DNA from: Thermoplasmatales archaeon UBA447
GTDB lineage: Archaea; Thermoplasmatota; Thermoplasmata; Thermoplasmatales; Thermoplasmataceae
Assembly (NCBI GenBank): GCA_002503205.1
Contig: DARE01000044.1
Location: forward strand, 1 to 5,798
Length of the DNA stretch: 5,798 nt
Direction of reading: 5' to 3'
In this document: in pieces, positions 5,567-5,798 of the stretch
Numbering within the stretch: the first letter of the stretch is position 1
How the letters are laid out: the number at the start of each line of letters is the position of its first letter
Program-made: the position numbers and the translations under genes
The notes under the pieces: generated by a model
Told to the model about the DNA's origin: nothing
What the model saw: only the letters and a program-made list of their open reading frames with translations
The model's database searches: none

Positions 5567-5797
5567 TTAAGATTTCACCTTCTCTTTTGAAGCTGACATG
5601 TGGCGTATACCCATTTGCTTGCAGTGATTTCTTGCAAGTGGACATATCCCAGCTTTACAGATTGAGTATACGTTCCTTTCAGTAAGTGCAGTCGCTGTTA
5701 CTACACATAAAGCAGGTTTATTTCCTAAAATAATGCTTCCTAGTAGATAGGTCGGAGGGGGATTCAGGTAAATACTAAAAACTCCCAGCTTATGAAG
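5567..5797 (-). CDS. Open frame running off the right edge, possible C-terminal fragment of an unrecognised gene
   Basis: On the minus strand a frame stays open for 76 codons from the window edge to a TAA, with its start outside the window. I do not recognise the product. Visible features are a Pro/Leu-rich stretch (LNPPPTYLLGSIILG, residues 11-25 of the fragment), four cysteines (31, 47, 52, 59) of which three cluster in CKAGICPLARNHC, and a basic C-terminus (SASKEKVKS). The Cys/His cluster could bind metal (inference). About a third of third codon positions are G or C and it uses CTA, TTA and GTA freely, which looks unlike the neighbouring genes and raises the chance of a recent arrival, a decayed remnant or a fortuitous frame. 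A 76-codon gap without stops can occur by chance, so this call is tentative. Confidence 0.33.
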   Translation of the reverse strand, partial: LHKLGVFSIYLNPPPTYLLGSIILGNKPALCVVTATALTERNVYSICKAGICPLARNHCKQMGIRHMSASKEKVKS

Positions 5798-5798
5798 G

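Noticed and set aside
5540..5590. Possible leaderless micro-ORF on the plus strand, with a TATA-like run near 5521-5530, ATGs at 5540 and 5550 and a GGAGGT at 5562-5567
   Set aside because: The peptides would be 16 and 6 residues, the GGAGGT has no start codon at a suitable distance, and nothing supports translation.
5618..5638. CTTGCA...TGCAAG inverted repeat
   Set aside because: Six-bp arms with a 9-bp spacer are expected by chance, and it lies inside the tentative edge frame.
5605..5671. Two GTATAC sites 55 bp apart
   Set aside because: A six-base palindrome occurring twice in a few hundred bases of AT-rich DNA carries no weight.
5378..5798. tRNA or other structured RNA gene in the right-hand non-coding region
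   Set aside because: No GGTTCRANNCC-type T-arm, acceptor pairing or cloverleaf could be found on either strand.

Overview
The window looks like chromosomal DNA from a euryarchaeon, most likely a member or close relative of the Thermoplasmatales. This rests on archaeal-type proteins (archaeal phosphoglycerate kinase, prefoldin alpha, FtsY, a Ser/His signal peptidase), on TATA boxes placed about 25 bp before start codons (leaderless transcripts), and on moderate GC content. The order-level assignment is inference from family resemblance and gene style, not from a search.

The left part (about 1-2316) is a tight plus-strand cluster. It holds the 3' part of pgk (glycolysis/gluconeogenesis, 5' end outside the window), then the prefoldin alpha subunit overlapping pgk by 32 nt, then ftsY, the signal recognition particle receptor, 9 nt further on. 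The pfdA-ftsY pair is a known archaeal neighbourhood. Here pgk occupies the upstream place where ribosomal protein and aIF6 genes are often found.

The centre and right (about 2320-5377) are four minus-strand genes converging on ftsY with only 3 bp between the stop codons. In transcription order they are a Gfo/Idh/MocA-family NAD(P)-dependent oxidoreductase, an XRE-type HTH regulator with an archaeal C-terminal domain, a type I signal peptidase with an enlarged extracytosolic domain rich in N-glycosylation sequons, and a small single-pass membrane protein of unknown function. FtsY and the signal peptidase act at opposite ends of Sec-dependent export, so the window holds both a targeting and a processing component, on opposite strands.

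The best non-coding signal is a perfect 12-bp inverted repeat (2-bp spacer) that touches the TATA box and covers the BRE position of the HTH regulator gene. This is the layout expected for an autorepressed archaeal promoter. TATA-like elements at 25-27 bp before the start codon also precede the oxidoreductase and, more weakly, the signal peptidase, whose start is TTG. The last ~420 bases contain the oxidoreductase promoter and an unrecognised open frame on the minus strand that runs off the right edge. It may be the C-terminal end of a gene or a decayed remnant. I see no CRISPR array, tRNA, rRNA, insertion sequence or defence system.
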